A DNA stretch of 64,000 nucleotides from Paenibacillus amylolyticus (GCF_003719335.1 NZ_RIAS01000006.1:124001-188000), one strand, 5' to 3'. Positions 8,714 through 18,000 are shown, counted from the first letter of the stretch. The notes: generated by a model not told the origin, from the sequence alone. A program made the numbers and translations.

Positions 8714-8899
8714 AAAATACAAACATAAAAGCCTTTCCCCATGCTTCATACTGAAGGATAGAGAAAGGCTTTTGTGTTGCCTTCATTTTTAACTGCGGTT
8801 CGCAGGCTAAATCTTCAGTTCTCCGAGCTTGATTAGCTCTACAACTGCCTGCGAACGACCCTTAACATTGAGTTTCTGCATCACATTGGAGATATGGTT
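8714..8899. repeat. Right copy of the gerE 3'-end direct repeat
   Basis: Same-orientation match to 3210-3394. Here the identity ends inside the intact gerE frame at the codons for NHIS, so this copy supplies the 3' half and terminator of the functional gene. Confidence 0.93.
8727..8773. terminator. gerE terminator, right copy
   Basis: Arms AAAAGCCTTTC (8727-8737) and GAAAGGCTTTT (8763-8773) with the inner CTTCA/TGAAG stem, identical in design to the copy at 3223-3269. It lies about 35 bases after the gerE stop. Confidence 0.85.
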
Positions 8900-9034
8900 A
8901 CGCACCGTTTTCTCGCTGATGAATAACTGCCCTGCGATGTCACGCGTTGTTTTGTCCTGAACCAGTAATTCGAATACTTCGCGTTCACGGTGGGTTAACA
9001 AAAATTTGCTTTTATGATGATCGATACCCTTCAA
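8807..9034 (-). CDS. gerE: Spore-coat transcriptional regulator GerE
   Basis: A 75-residue LuxR-type helix-turn-helix protein that closely follows Bacillus GerE (LLTHREREVFELLVQDKTT, SEKTVRNHISNVMQKL, GRSQAVVELIKLGEL). GerE is the last regulator of the mother-cell cascade; it acts with sigma-K on coat and crust genes. The start is TTG at 9034 with AGGAGGGG about 8 bases upstream. The gene is complete although its 3' half (from 8899 down) lies in the repeat that brackets the DUF262 cassette, so it may be a chimera of host 5' half and imported 3' half. A sigma-K-like promoter is at 9096-9124. Confidence 0.96.
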   Translation of the reverse strand: MKGIDHHKSKFLLTHREREVFELLVQDKTTRDIAGQLFISEKTVRNHISNVMQKLNVKGRSQAVVELIKLGELKI

Positions 9035-9095
9035 TGTTCACCCCTCCTTGCTCGGGTTGTGTTGGTGTAACAAGGTTAAGGGGATACAGTCAACT

Positions 9096-9124
9096 CATCT
9101 TATGTAAGGTCAAGGGCGTTGGTT
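9096..9124 (-). promoter_or_regulatory. Candidate sigma-K promoter of gerE
   Basis: On the minus strand AAC (9124-9122) is followed after 17 bases by CATAAGATG (9104-9096), close to the sigma-K pattern AC...CATAnnnT. gerE is a sigma-K target in Bacillus. The match is short, so this is tentative. Confidence 0.4.
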
Positions 9125-9260
9125 CAGTTTTAGAAGAAAAATGGGCTGCATTTCGGATATGCTTTGTCCATATCCACCTGCATTCATCTGCCTATAACAA
9201 ATATGCCTTTGCTTTTGGGTATACCCCCTCCGCAAAGGCACACTTGTTCATTTCACTGGT

Positions 9261-10277
9261 TTACCGAGTCATACGGTTCATCATACCGCCATCATTATGG
9301 TTACGATTCATTAAACCATCGTGGTTGCGGTTCATCACGCCATCACCCAGTATACCGTCTCGGTTATGGGTATCACCTGCGTTCGTTGGGAAAATACGTT
9401 CCACCATCGACTGGAACGTGTCAATCATGCCACTGACTGGCTTGCCGTTACGCAGATCCGCTGCATAGTTCTCGACCTGACCTACGAAATCCGGGTTAGC
9501 CGACACGTATACGTTCTCCACGTTTGGCGCAAACTGCTTGATTTTAGCTGAAATTTTACCTTTGATTTCCTCAGGCGTGTTGTCATCCGAACTATCCATC
9601 ATACGTGGACGCTCACTTCTTGTGCCATACTGACTTTCGTTCATTGGACGGGCTTTTCCACTGTCCGTCAAACCGCGCATCATCCCGATTGTCCCCGTGC
9701 CCATCGTGCCGTAAATACCGCGGTCATTGCCCATGTGGCTGCGGTCTGTTGCTGTACCCGTATTCAGCCCCGGAGCAATTCCGCTTGTGCTGTATGGGGA
9801 ATTCGTGCCCGATCCGCCATGAACGCGCATACCACCCATATCCTCATTCATCAAGCCGCCACGCATCGTATCGCTGGCGTAATTACGCATAGTTCCATTC
9901 AGACGGCTGCTTGGTTGACTTGTTGATTTGCTGCCCAGCTTGCCTGCATGCCCATTCGCCAGACGCACAGCAACATAAGCATTACGATCTGTTAACATGA
10001 CATGAGCGGACTTGACTTCCTTCATCTCGGTAATGCGCTTCGCCAGATCATCACTTGATCTCAGGTCAGTCACATTATGCATTCGGTAACTTTTCGCACG
10101 GATACCATCCATACCGTTCGTTTCGACACCATAACGATTGATGCCGTGCGCTTGTTCACGAACACTTTGGGTATGCATGTTATTGTCTCTGTTCCCACAA
10201 CCCGTCAAACCGGCCATTACAAAAATTGCAGTAGACAATGATAACGTAATCGCTGTTGCCTTTTTGACTGTTGGCAT
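9261..10277 (-). CDS. YhcN/YlaJ-type sporulation lipoprotein
   Basis: About 338 residues. A lipoprotein signal with lipobox AGLTGC is near residues 22-27. The YhcN/YlaJ-like part is split: RSSDDLAKRITEMKEVKSAHVMLTDRNAYVAVRL near residues 70-105, and IKGKISAKIKQFAPNVENVYVSANPDF near 235-265. Between them is a long Gly/Met/Ser/Asn-rich linker. The C-terminus is a low-complexity repeat of MNRNHDG units. Family members are found in spore membranes and germination. The start ATG at 10277 is chosen because GGAGG lies about 11 bases upstream; the longer TTG start would overlap that site. Confidence 0.85.
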   Translation of the reverse strand: MPTVKKATAITLSLSTAIFVMAGLTGCGNRDNNMHTQSVREQAHGINRYGVETNGMDGIRAKSYRMHNVTDLRSSDDLAKRITEMKEVKSAHVMLTDRNAYVAVRLANGHAGKLGSKSTSQPSSRLNGTMRNYASDTMRGGLMNEDMGGMRVHGGSGTNSPYSTSGIAPGLNTGTATDRSHMGNDRGIYGTMGTGTIGMMRGLTDSGKARPMNESQYGTRSERPRMMDSSDDNTPEEIKGKISAKIKQFAPNVENVYVSANPDFVGQVENYAADLRNGKPVSGMIDTFQSMVERIFPTNAGDTHNRDGILGDGVMNRNHDGLMNRNHNDGGMMNRMTR

Positions 10278-10434
10278 GTGATGTTCATCCTCCAATGTGG
10301 TTGGTTTGGTTCACATAGATAGGATGCGCGTCTGGCGTAATCGATATGCTGAAAGGATATGGCACTTTGATTTAACAAATGGCTCACTTTTATAGGTTTA
10401 TGCAACTCAACTTAATGCACTTTCTCGGGCAAAA

Positions 10435-10470
10435 TAAAAAAACAGTGCTGCATCTATAGCAACACTGCTG
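10435..10470 (-). terminator. Terminator of the ABC/DUF4340 operon
   Basis: On the minus strand CAGTGTTGC and GCAGCACTG pair with one G-U, with a 7-base loop, followed by a T run. It lies about 110 bases beyond the DUF4340 stop. Confidence 0.75.
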
Positions 10471-10582
10471 TTCTTAACTGACTTCACTTCCTAAGGGTGT
10501 CTGTGACATTGAACAAAATTTTAATTTTTTTTCCAGATGCAGCTGAATGTTTAGACACTCCAGTTTTCGTGGATTGTGTGGA

Positions 10583-11581
10583 TTACTTTGCAGGCTCCGA
10601 AGACGCCGTGGATGTTTTGAGCTTTTCCGCATACTTCTCCACTTCTTTCAAGCTAGCCGCATCCAATCCATAAGCCCACTCCCCATCCGGGGTGATCACC
10701 CAGATGGTATCTGGCTCTGAAGAGGTCGTGAGCAAGCGATACACCCCCGTGACCGCCTTCCCGTTCACTTGTTGCTGGGCTGACAAAGTGGAGCGAGGAA
10801 TGGCATTTTTCAAATCGGACGCCTTGCGAACGTCATCGGCGGTAGTCAGATTTTTAATCTGGCTGCTCAAAGATATCGCATCTTCGGCCTTAATGGTCTT
10901 GCCATTTAAAGTCCAGGAATGTTCGGATGCCGTATCCCCTTCTGCCGATGCCTTCAACATCCAGCTCGATTCTTCGCCTTCCCATTCCAGCGTACGCACA
11001 TTAGATTCATCCATATTAAATGGAGTTGTATCCAGCAGTTGGCGGCGTGTGAGAGCAATGTTGGCCACGGCATCATTTTTCACAGCGACCACTGCTCCCG
11101 AATTTACCTGAACGTAATGTGCATCCCCCGCAGGCAATTGGCTCCCAATAGCAAGCTTGAAATCACGCCCATCTTTCACTTTGATATCCAGACGTGTAGC
11201 CGCGGTGCCCAAGCCGTACTTTGCAACATCCTTTGGCGACTCTTCGACAACCATCTCCTGTTCAGCACTACTCACCGCATCAAGCCAGCTGCCAACACTG
11301 TATTCATTCAGCGGATAGTCTTTCGGATCAGTCATATGCCAGACGCCATCCTTTAATTCTAAAGTTGACACAGCATCTGAATCTGTACCTGCACCTTTAC
11401 CTGTACCAGACTTATCTTCAGTCCCCTCATGCAGCGTAATGGCCTGAATATCTGCTGATGATATACCAAGAAGTTTGGCCTGCTCCGCCTCTTCTTCCCG
11501 AAAATAATTCTGATTGGCTGCATACACCCAGCCTGCAATCAATATAACAACAACCACCATCGTTGGTATTAACTTTTTCAT
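10583..11581 (-). CDS. DUF4340 membrane-anchored protein of a GldFG-like ABC system
   Basis: About 332 residues with one N-terminal membrane anchor (LIPTMVVVVILIAGWVYAA) and an extracytoplasmic part resembling DUF4340, which typically comes in repeats: DIQAITLHEG, VWHMTDPKDYPLNEYSV, ATRLDIKVKDGRDFKLAIG, then a second unit from WMLKAS. It is the last gene of a four-gene ABC operon. The start at 11581 overlaps the upstream stop as ATGA and keeps GGAGG 11 bases away; a longer ATG start at 11602 has no good site. It probably works with the GldG-like protein outside the membrane; the substrate is unknown. Confidence 0.82.
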   Translation of the reverse strand: MKKLIPTMVVVVILIAGWVYAANQNYFREEEAEQAKLLGISSADIQAITLHEGTEDKSGTGKGAGTDSDAVSTLELKDGVWHMTDPKDYPLNEYSVGSWLDAVSSAEQEMVVEESPKDVAKYGLGTAATRLDIKVKDGRDFKLAIGSQLPAGDAHYVQVNSGAVVAVKNDAVANIALTRRQLLDTTPFNMDESNVRTLEWEGEESSWMLKASAEGDTASEHSWTLNGKTIKAEDAISLSSQIKNLTTADDVRKASDLKNAIPRSTLSAQQQVNGKAVTGVYRLLTTSSEPDTIWVITPDGEWAYGLDAASLKEVEKYAEKLKTSTASSEPAK

Positions 11582-12972
11582 ACCCGTTTGCGCCTCCACC
11601 ATAAGAGTACACCGATAATCACAAAGACAAGCGGGAATGCTACAATGGCTGCAAAAAATATCACTCTGGCCTGCTGACCATTCAGATACGCAATCTCATA
11701 TCCTGCCTGTACGCGTGGACGAATCGTCAGACCGTCTTGTTTTTCACTCAAATAATTCACTGTATTCAAAATGAAATCCCGATTGCCGCCACTCGCAATT
11801 TCCGAATCCTGCATGAAAATGGACGACCCCAGAATGACGGCTTTGGGCTTGCCATCCTTCGTATCCGCGGCATAACCGAGTTGGACAGGGCCCTGGATGT
11901 CCACATCCTTGTCATTGTTCGTTTCATTTTGCAGCAAACCGCTAATATTTGTCTCTCCATAACTGTCATTCGAGGAATGCATTAATGGAGACAGCTTGTA
12001 CTTGTCCTGCTCCTTGCTGGTTAGTGCAATCGACAGAGACAGCATCGGGTAAAGTTTGTTCTGAGCAAGCTTGTCTGTGATCGCATGACTTCCGTACTCA
12101 GGGGCAACCCACAGCGGGCCCATTGTACTGGCCTGTTTGTTATCCACCATAACCGCATGCTCATCAACTACGCCGTAGTCTGCGATCAACGCGTCGATAT
12201 TTTTCCAACTGGATTTCATATCTTCTGCAAAACCGAGGGATAATAACAGCTTCCCCCCATTGCTCATATAGGTCCGCACAGCCTTAAGCTCAGCGTCACT
12301 CAGATCACGCTGTGGCCCAATAATAGCGAGTACATCGGCATCATCAGGTACTTTACCAGCCTGGTTCAGTTGTAACTCCTCTGTTGTGACATTGTTCTGT
12401 TCCAGTGAAGAGCGCAGCGTTCCCATCTGATCCAGGCTTAGTTCTTCATGTCCGGTCAGGAACACCATTTTTTTCGTCTCCGTAGAGGAAAGGTTCATCA
12501 GTGCCTGTGTCAATTTCTCCTCACCCGTAAACTGGTAAGACCCATCGCTTCCGTCCCCGTTCGCAGTGAACAGGCTGGCAATATCGATGACCTTATGCCG
12601 GTCTCCCTGCTCCAGCACAATCGAACTGCCTGTGATCCCGTATTTGGAGGCAAGCGCTGGTTCCTGCGTCAAATTGTACTGTTTCATTTTCAGCTTGCTG
12701 TTGCGTTTGGTATACTCCAAGACCATATCCGCCACTTCGCGGTTCAGGACGGTATTGTTTGCATTTTCAACCGTTAATACGAGAATATTGACATCATCTT
12801 TGACATTTTTGATCGCCGTAAGTGACTGGTCAGATAATGTATATTGTTTATTCGAGGTCAGGTCGAGCTGGAAGCCGCCAAGCGAATTCAGGAACAGGGT
12901 CAGCAATATAAAGATGCCAATCACCGCGACGGACAAGACGGTACTGTTGGTATGACTTAACCATTTTTTCAT
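11578..12972 (-). CDS. GldG-family ABC auxiliary membrane protein
   Basis: About 464 residues with an N-terminal membrane segment (VLSVAVIGIFILLTLFLN), a large external part and a C-terminal segment (ARVIFFAAIVAFPLVFVIIGVLLWW) ending in basic residues. The external part has the ABC-type GldG/IFT52-like features: LTSNKQYTLSDQSLTAIK near residue 30, VFLTGHEE, and DADVLAIIGPQRDLSDAEL. In Bacteroidetes GldG works with GldF and GldA in gliding; in Bacillota the role is unknown. The start at 12972 follows GGAGGTG by 5 bases, 4 bases after the permease stop. Confidence 0.85.
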   Translation of the reverse strand: MKKWLSHTNSTVLSVAVIGIFILLTLFLNSLGGFQLDLTSNKQYTLSDQSLTAIKNVKDDVNILVLTVENANNTVLNREVADMVLEYTKRNSKLKMKQYNLTQEPALASKYGITGSSIVLEQGDRHKVIDIASLFTANGDGSDGSYQFTGEEKLTQALMNLSSTETKKMVFLTGHEELSLDQMGTLRSSLEQNNVTTEELQLNQAGKVPDDADVLAIIGPQRDLSDAELKAVRTYMSNGGKLLLSLGFAEDMKSSWKNIDALIADYGVVDEHAVMVDNKQASTMGPLWVAPEYGSHAITDKLAQNKLYPMLSLSIALTSKEQDKYKLSPLMHSSNDSYGETNISGLLQNETNNDKDVDIQGPVQLGYAADTKDGKPKAVILGSSIFMQDSEIASGGNRDFILNTVNYLSEKQDGLTIRPRVQAGYEIAYLNGQQARVIFFAAIVAFPLVFVIIGVLLWWRRKRV

Positions 12973-12976
12973 CTTC

Positions 12977-13693
12977 TCACCTCCACCGCTTCCGTTCCAC
13001 AATTTGAATGCTTAACAATAAAAACACACCCGTAAGTGTGACATAGTATAGAACATCCGGTCCGCTCAGCACACCTTTGGTAAAGTTGTCAAAGTGCTTC
13101 GTCAGCGCAAACGGATCAAGCCATTTCTGTAGAGCGGAACCCGTATTACCTGCGAATGAATCAAGCATCCACAAAACGAGCAACATAATAAAACCCGCCA
13201 CCGCAGACACCATCTGATGTTGAGACAACGTGGAGGCAAACAGTCCAATCGCCATCATGCTGGCGCCGAGGAAGAACAAACCAAGTGCAGATAACCAGAC
13301 GGATGTCAGATCCAGCTTCCCGTAGAAAGACATGATGAACGGGTACACCAGACTGCACAGAATGAGCACGAGCAGAATGGCGAGTGAAGCCAAATATTTC
13401 CCAAAAATAATCTCGGTTACTCGTGTCGGTGAAGTCAGCAGCAACTCGTCTGTTCCCTGCCTGAACTCCTCCGCAACGAGTCGCATCGTTAACAATGGCA
13501 CGACAAAAAGCAGCATGGACAACGTATCACCCAAGACAAGGCGGTAGTCCACAATGCTCGGCTGATAGTATACAAAGCTGGAGTAAAACAACAGACTCGT
13601 CATCAGCACGTATACGGCAAAAGCAAAATAAGAGGTTGGTGACAGGAAATACGCCTGCAGCTCCTTGTTACAGATCGCCATCATTCTTCTCAT
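12977..13693 (-). CDS. ABC-2 type permease (GldF-like)
   Basis: A 238-residue integral membrane protein with about six hydrophobic segments (for example MLLFVVPLLTMRLVAEE and FIMLLVLWMLDSFAG). The N-terminal CNKELQAYFLSPTSYFAFAVY and EFRQGTDELLLTSPTRVTEIIFGKY are typical of GldF-like/NosY-type ABC-2 permeases. It starts by ATGA overlap with the ATPase gene and is followed by the GldG-like gene, giving the order ATPase, permease, GldG-like, DUF4340. The transported substrate cannot be told from sequence. Confidence 0.9.
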   Translation of the reverse strand: MRRMMAICNKELQAYFLSPTSYFAFAVYVLMTSLLFYSSFVYYQPSIVDYRLVLGDTLSMLLFVVPLLTMRLVAEEFRQGTDELLLTSPTRVTEIIFGKYLASLAILLVLILCSLVYPFIMSFYGKLDLTSVWLSALGLFFLGASMMAIGLFASTLSQHQMVSAVAGFIMLLVLWMLDSFAGNTGSALQKWLDPFALTKHFDNFTKGVLSGPDVLYYVTLTGVFLLLSIQIVERKRWR

Positions 13694-14829
13694 TTGCTTC
13701 CCTCCCCTGAATCCGGACGCTGGGTATGTTCTGTAGGTTCAGCTACATCCTCGATTCCGACAGGCTCGGACGTCGTTAACTTCAGGAATATCTGCTCTAG
13801 GCTCAAGTTCTCGCGTTTCATCTCCAGAATTGGCAAACCTGCACCCGATAACAGATAAAACAGCTCTTCTCGGAAATCCTCGGACGTTTCCCCGGTGAGT
13901 CTTACGTGAACAGTAGAAGGCACGTGAGATGCTGTATCTGGTGTATCGGCTGTATCTAATACGGAACCTGCTTTATGATCTCCCCCTGCCAGATCACTTG
14001 CTGTTGCGTCCAAATTACCATCAGAGGATGAAGACAACGAAGACGCAGGCGATCTTGGAATAACTTCACTTTTTGCCTTCTCCCAAGGTTTCAACACCTG
14101 TAACAGTTGCTGCTCCGTTGCTTTGACTTCCAGGGACACTTTGAAACGATCTCCCATTGCGGACCCAAGTTCCTGCGGAGATGCATCGAGCACAAGTCTC
14201 CCTTGATTAATAATCAGCATTCGGTTACATAATGTGCTTACCTCAGGCAAAATATGCGTGCTAAGTAACACGGTATGGTTTTCACCCAGTTCCCGAATCA
14301 AATCCCGAATTTCGATAATTTGGTTCGGATCAAGTCCGGAGGTCGGTTCATCCAGCACCAGCAAATCTGGCTTATGTATGATCGCTCCTGCTAATCCCAG
14401 CCGCTGTTTATAACCTTTGGATAATCCGCGCACCATTTGTTTTTCCCTGCCCTGCAATCCCAGCCTGCTGACCATCTCACTAATCCGAAGTTTGACGTCA
14501 CGCGCCGGAACATCCCTCAGATTGGCAACAAATTTAAGATACGACTGCACCGTCATATCCGGATAAAGCGGCGGCGTTTCGGGAAGATACCCGATCTTCG
14601 AGCGAACACTACGCCCCTGATCATGCACCGATACACCATCGACCAACACCGAGCCTTCACTGGGATGTAAGTACCCTGTAATCATTCGCATCGTCGTCGT
14701 TTTGCCAGCACCATTGGGTCCCAAAAATCCAACGATCTCGCCTCGCTCCATGGTGAAGTCCAATTGGTGCACACCGCGCTGGCCCTCGTACACTTTGCTC
14801 ACCTGTCTCACTTCGAGCACGTCCTTCAT
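13690..14829 (-). CDS. ABC transporter ATP-binding protein (GldA-like)
   Basis: A 379-residue ATPase: Walker A GPNGAGKTT at residues 37-45, signature LSKGYKQRLGLAGA, Walker B LLVLDEPTSGLD and the switch His in LLSTHIL. The region after the core is longer than usual and contains a low-complexity Ser/Ala/Asp stretch (about residues 245-300) before a last domain (ETSEDFREELFYLLSGAGLPILEM). The start is uncertain: the ATG at 14829 directly follows AAAGG, while a GTG at 14820 would have AAAGGA 8 bases upstream. It is the first gene of the four-gene operon. Confidence 0.92.
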   Translation of the reverse strand: MKDVLEVRQVSKVYEGQRGVHQLDFTMERGEIVGFLGPNGAGKTTTMRMITGYLHPSEGSVLVDGVSVHDQGRSVRSKIGYLPETPPLYPDMTVQSYLKFVANLRDVPARDVKLRISEMVSRLGLQGREKQMVRGLSKGYKQRLGLAGAIIHKPDLLVLDEPTSGLDPNQIIEIRDLIRELGENHTVLLSTHILPEVSTLCNRMLIINQGRLVLDASPQELGSAMGDRFKVSLEVKATEQQLLQVLKPWEKAKSEVIPRSPASSLSSSSDGNLDATASDLAGGDHKAGSVLDTADTPDTASHVPSTVHVRLTGETSEDFREELFYLLSGAGLPILEMKRENLSLEQIFLKLTTSEPVGIEDVAEPTEHTQRPDSGEGSK

Positions 14830-15057
14830 CCTTTCCCGTTAAAATACCCATACAGCGCTATTAGACACAACATGGGAAGTTATTTGTATGATAGGAGATG
14901 TATGCTAACCTCAGCTTAAGATCACTTAAAATAAAGCTTAATTTTTTTTGTCTAAATTGTGAACTTTCAACATTATACCCACACCCCGCCCTTGTGTTAT
15001 ACGTAACATACAGTACAGGAGAATGAGCTCCTGACCATAAGTCAGAGGGTGAATCGT

Positions 15058-16131
15058 GTGAAAGTATTGTTCACGTTTTACGTTCCCAGCGGCGGTGTGG
15101 ATACGCTTAACCGACTGCGAACCGCTGTATTGAAACGTCATGGCATAGAGGCTCATCTATTGTATCTGAATACAGGTTCAGGCTTGCAGAACAACAGCGA
15201 TACTCGTATTTTCACCGCCTCCAGTGACCAGGATATACATCATCTGATCCATACCGAGCATTATGATGCTATTATTACCACTTCAGATATTGCCATGCCT
15301 GGCCGTTTGAGAGGTCTCGGTTACAAAGGTCGTATTATTTTTGAGGCACAAGGTCTCGGCACGCGGGAACAGGCACTGGATACGATTAAAATGGCTATCC
15401 CTTACCTTCGGGCTCATTGCGATGCCGCTGTATTGCCACCAACCGATCATCTGCTGGATATGTTCATTCATATCTGTCCATGGCTTCATCGTTTTGTCAT
15501 TCCCAACATGCTGGACACAAACCACTTTGCCCCACTTGCTGTTGATACTCCGCCTTATCCCGTACTTGCGTGGGTCGGGCGTCTGGAGCATAACAAAAAC
15601 TGGCGTGAATACCTCGAAATTTCCCGTGCGATTATTAAAAAGAAACCAAAAGCCAGACTGTGGCTCTTCCACGATCCCACCTTGGCTAATCCGGAAGATG
15701 AGGTCATGTTTCGGCATATGCTCGCCGAGTATGGATTACAAGATCGCATCGGGATCTTTGTGAACGTTCCCCACTCGGAGATGCCAACCTTCTACTCCAT
15801 GGTTGCTGCTTCAGGGGGGATTATGTTATCCACTTCTTTACTCGAAGGTTTCGGTTATGCCGTAGCCGAAGCCATTAGCTGTGGTTGCCCTGTACTCAGT
15901 ACAGATTCGGATGGCGTGCGTTCATTTATTACCCACAACAAAACGGGTAAATTCTATCCGATTGGCGATGTGCATGCCGCTGTAAACGAGGCAATGGATC
16001 TAATGAACAACAAGAAGCTTCGGGAATATATTCGTATCCAGGGAAGACAGCATCTGAGTATGTCCTTTTCACCCGACCGATACGCAGCCTCTTTCCGCGA
16101 AATGATGACGGCTTTGAGGATTTTCCATTGA
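15058..16131 (+). CDS. GT4-type glycosyltransferase
   Basis: About 357 residues in the GT-B fold. The N-terminal FYVPSGGVDTLNRLRTA is donor/acceptor-cleft like; LAWVGRLEHNKNWREYLEI begins the C-terminal domain; and the sugar-nucleotide site has the E-x7-E pattern in LEGFGYAVAEAISCGCPVLSTD. The GTG at 15058 is preferred because AGAGGG lies 7 bases before it; a GTG three codons earlier overlaps that site. It stands alone, transcribed divergently from the ABC operon, and ends at a shared hairpin. Its acceptor is unknown; GT4 enzymes near spore clusters often decorate envelope polymers. Confidence 0.87.
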   Translation: MKVLFTFYVPSGGVDTLNRLRTAVLKRHGIEAHLLYLNTGSGLQNNSDTRIFTASSDQDIHHLIHTEHYDAIITTSDIAMPGRLRGLGYKGRIIFEAQGLGTREQALDTIKMAIPYLRAHCDAAVLPPTDHLLDMFIHICPWLHRFVIPNMLDTNHFAPLAVDTPPYPVLAWVGRLEHNKNWREYLEISRAIIKKKPKARLWLFHDPTLANPEDEVMFRHMLAEYGLQDRIGIFVNVPHSEMPTFYSMVAASGGIMLSTSLLEGFGYAVAEAISCGCPVLSTDSDGVRSFITHNKTGKFYPIGDVHAAVNEAMDLMNNKKLREYIRIQGRQHLSMSFSPDRYAASFREMMTALRIFH

Positions 16132-16240
16132 GCGACCGAGTAACTTGAGCTAAGGATGATTTACACATACACTCCGATGACAGAATAACCATCCAATCGC
16201 TGTTATCCGCATATTTTATATCAAGAAATAAGTAGTCAAA

Positions 16241-16277
16241 AAGGCAGTCCAGAGAGCATACGCTTCTGGACTGCCTT
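16241..16277. terminator. Bidirectional terminator between GT4 and MFS genes
   Basis: A perfect 13-base stem, AAGGCAGTCCAGA (16241-16253) and TCTGGACTGCCTT (16265-16277). The minus-strand side is followed by a T run, so it certainly suits the MFS gene and may also stop the plus-strand GT4. Confidence 0.88.
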
Positions 16278-16316
16278 CAATTTATTGCATACTGCCTTTT
16301 TCAGGCAGATACCTAA

Positions 16317-17807
16317 TTAATGTCCCATCATCATTGCAGGGTCAGGACTATCTCCTGTCTGCAATTCCGGTTCCGGTTCAGCCATACGCTTCGGTTTGCG
16401 CAAAATCAGACTAAGCACACATCCGAACAAGGCAATACACGCCGCGAGGAAAAACGTATCATTGAATCCACTCACTAGTCCGTTTACGATATCCGCTTTC
16501 TCCGTACCCATTGTGTTGCTTGTCACACGAGAGGTAAGAAACCCCGTCAGGCCCGCTACCGCGAAGGATACAACGACCTGCTGCGCAGCGGCAGTCAATG
16601 GTGTCACACGGGCCACCAGTTTACGCGGTGCCGCATTCAGTACGTGTGTGTTCAGTGGCATCATGGACAAGCCCATACCAAATCCCATCATAAGTAGAGC
16701 CGTAATAATAAGACCAAGCCCTGTTGTTGCTGTAATGCTGGACAAAATAAACAATGCTCCTGAAATAATACCCAGACCGACAAAGGCCAGCGGTCTTGCT
16801 CCAATTTTGTCAAACAATCGGCCGCCCAGTGGCATGGAAATCCCGGAAGCCAGCGCTTGAGGGAGCAGGATCAGTCCTGTCTCCAATGCCGTGTATCCTT
16901 TGATCTGTTGCAAGTAGAGCGGGATCAGAATCATGGAGCCGAACAAAGCCACTTGGGCTACCCAAGCAAGGACAATACCTCTGGAGAAATCGGAAGAGGT
17001 AAATACCCGAAGCTCAAGCAATGGATTTTTTTGACGAAGCTCTACGATAATAAACAGGATAAGCGCTACTCCGCCAACAATAACGCCCGTAAGTGTTGTC
17101 GCAGACGTCCAGCTCGTCCCGCCTTCGCTTACACCGTAAGCCAGCATGGAGAAAGCAATCGGTGCAAGAATCATACCCAGCAAATCCAGAGCAGGTGTAC
17201 GACCACGGTCGGTATCCGGTAAGAATCGAACACACAGAATGAAAGCTGCAATACCAATCGGCAGATTAATCAGGAAAATCCAGTGCCAGCTGACCGATTC
17301 AATAAACCAGCCGGACAATACTGGACCGAGCGCAGGAGCAAGCAGCATCGGAATACCGAGCATACCCATAATGGAACCTCTACGTTCTGGTGGTGCCAGA
17401 CGAAACACCATAGCCATCCCGATTGGAGCAACCATCCCTCCGCCCAGTCCTTGAATGACACGAAATAAAATCAACTGCTCTGGTGATTGAGCAATCGAAC
17501 ACAAGACAGATCCAAGCGTAAACATGGCAATCGTGAATAAAAATACTCTTTTGGCCCCGAAACGGTCGGTCAGCCATCCTGCTAGTGGAATCACAGCGGA
17601 CAAAGCCAGCGTATATCCTGTAACCGTCCATTGAATGGTTTTCAGGTCTGTCTCGAAGTACTGTACCAGATTTGGAATAGCTACGTTAACGACCGTGCTG
17701 TCCAGGATGACCATGATCATGCCGACGATAATCGATAGAAGCGGCAGGATAATCGTCTTGATTGAAAATTCTTCTGTCTCCTGTGGTACTGATGTTTGTT
17801 GTTTCAC
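16317..17807 (-). CDS. DHA2-family multidrug MFS exporter (EmrB/QacA type)
   Basis: A 496-residue membrane protein with the 14-helix DHA2 layout. Motif A is LAGWLTDRFGAKRVFL, motif B-like LILFRVIQGLGGG, and motif C-like PMLLAPALGPVLSGWFIE. DHA2 pumps export cationic drugs and other toxic compounds with proton antiport. The start is a GTG at 17807 with AAGAGAG about 9 bases upstream; the nearby ATG is out of frame. Three tandem AAAC-N4-GTTT boxes lie 78-116 bases upstream and are typical of a TetR-type operator, though no TetR gene is adjacent. Confidence 0.93.
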   Translation of the reverse strand: MKQQTSVPQETEEFSIKTIILPLLSIIVGMIMVILDSTVVNVAIPNLVQYFETDLKTIQWTVTGYTLALSAVIPLAGWLTDRFGAKRVFLFTIAMFTLGSVLCSIAQSPEQLILFRVIQGLGGGMVAPIGMAMVFRLAPPERRGSIMGMLGIPMLLAPALGPVLSGWFIESVSWHWIFLINLPIGIAAFILCVRFLPDTDRGRTPALDLLGMILAPIAFSMLAYGVSEGGTSWTSATTLTGVIVGGVALILFIIVELRQKNPLLELRVFTSSDFSRGIVLAWVAQVALFGSMILIPLYLQQIKGYTALETGLILLPQALASGISMPLGGRLFDKIGARPLAFVGLGIISGALFILSSITATTGLGLIITALLMMGFGMGLSMMPLNTHVLNAAPRKLVARVTPLTAAAQQVVVSFAVAGLTGFLTSRVTSNTMGTEKADIVNGLVSGFNDTFFLAACIALFGCVLSLILRKPKRMAEPEPELQTGDSPDPAMMMGH

Positions 17808-17884
17808 GCATTCACTCTCTTTTCCGGCGTCGCAATGGCATCAGGATGACCCGGCCTGCGGACTGCCTATAATGACGATTGTTC

Positions 17885-17923
17885 AAACCATCGTTTTAAA
17901 TCATTGTTTTAAACTTTCGTTTT
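17885..17923. promoter_or_regulatory. Three tandem 13-bp AAAC-N4-GTTT boxes upstream of the MFS gene
   Basis: Plus-strand units at 17885-17897, 17898-17910 and 17911-17923, each of the form AAA(C/T)NNN(C/T)GTTTT. The arms AAAC and GTTT are complementary, so each unit is an imperfect palindrome in register with its neighbours. This suggests cooperative binding of a repressor controlling the exporter; the regulator is not in the window. Confidence 0.5.
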
Positions 17924-18000
17924 ATACTGGTTTAATTGTAATGAAAATACCTTTGCTGTCAAGCTATTTTTCGAGGCACCATTTTATAAAAAAACGACAA

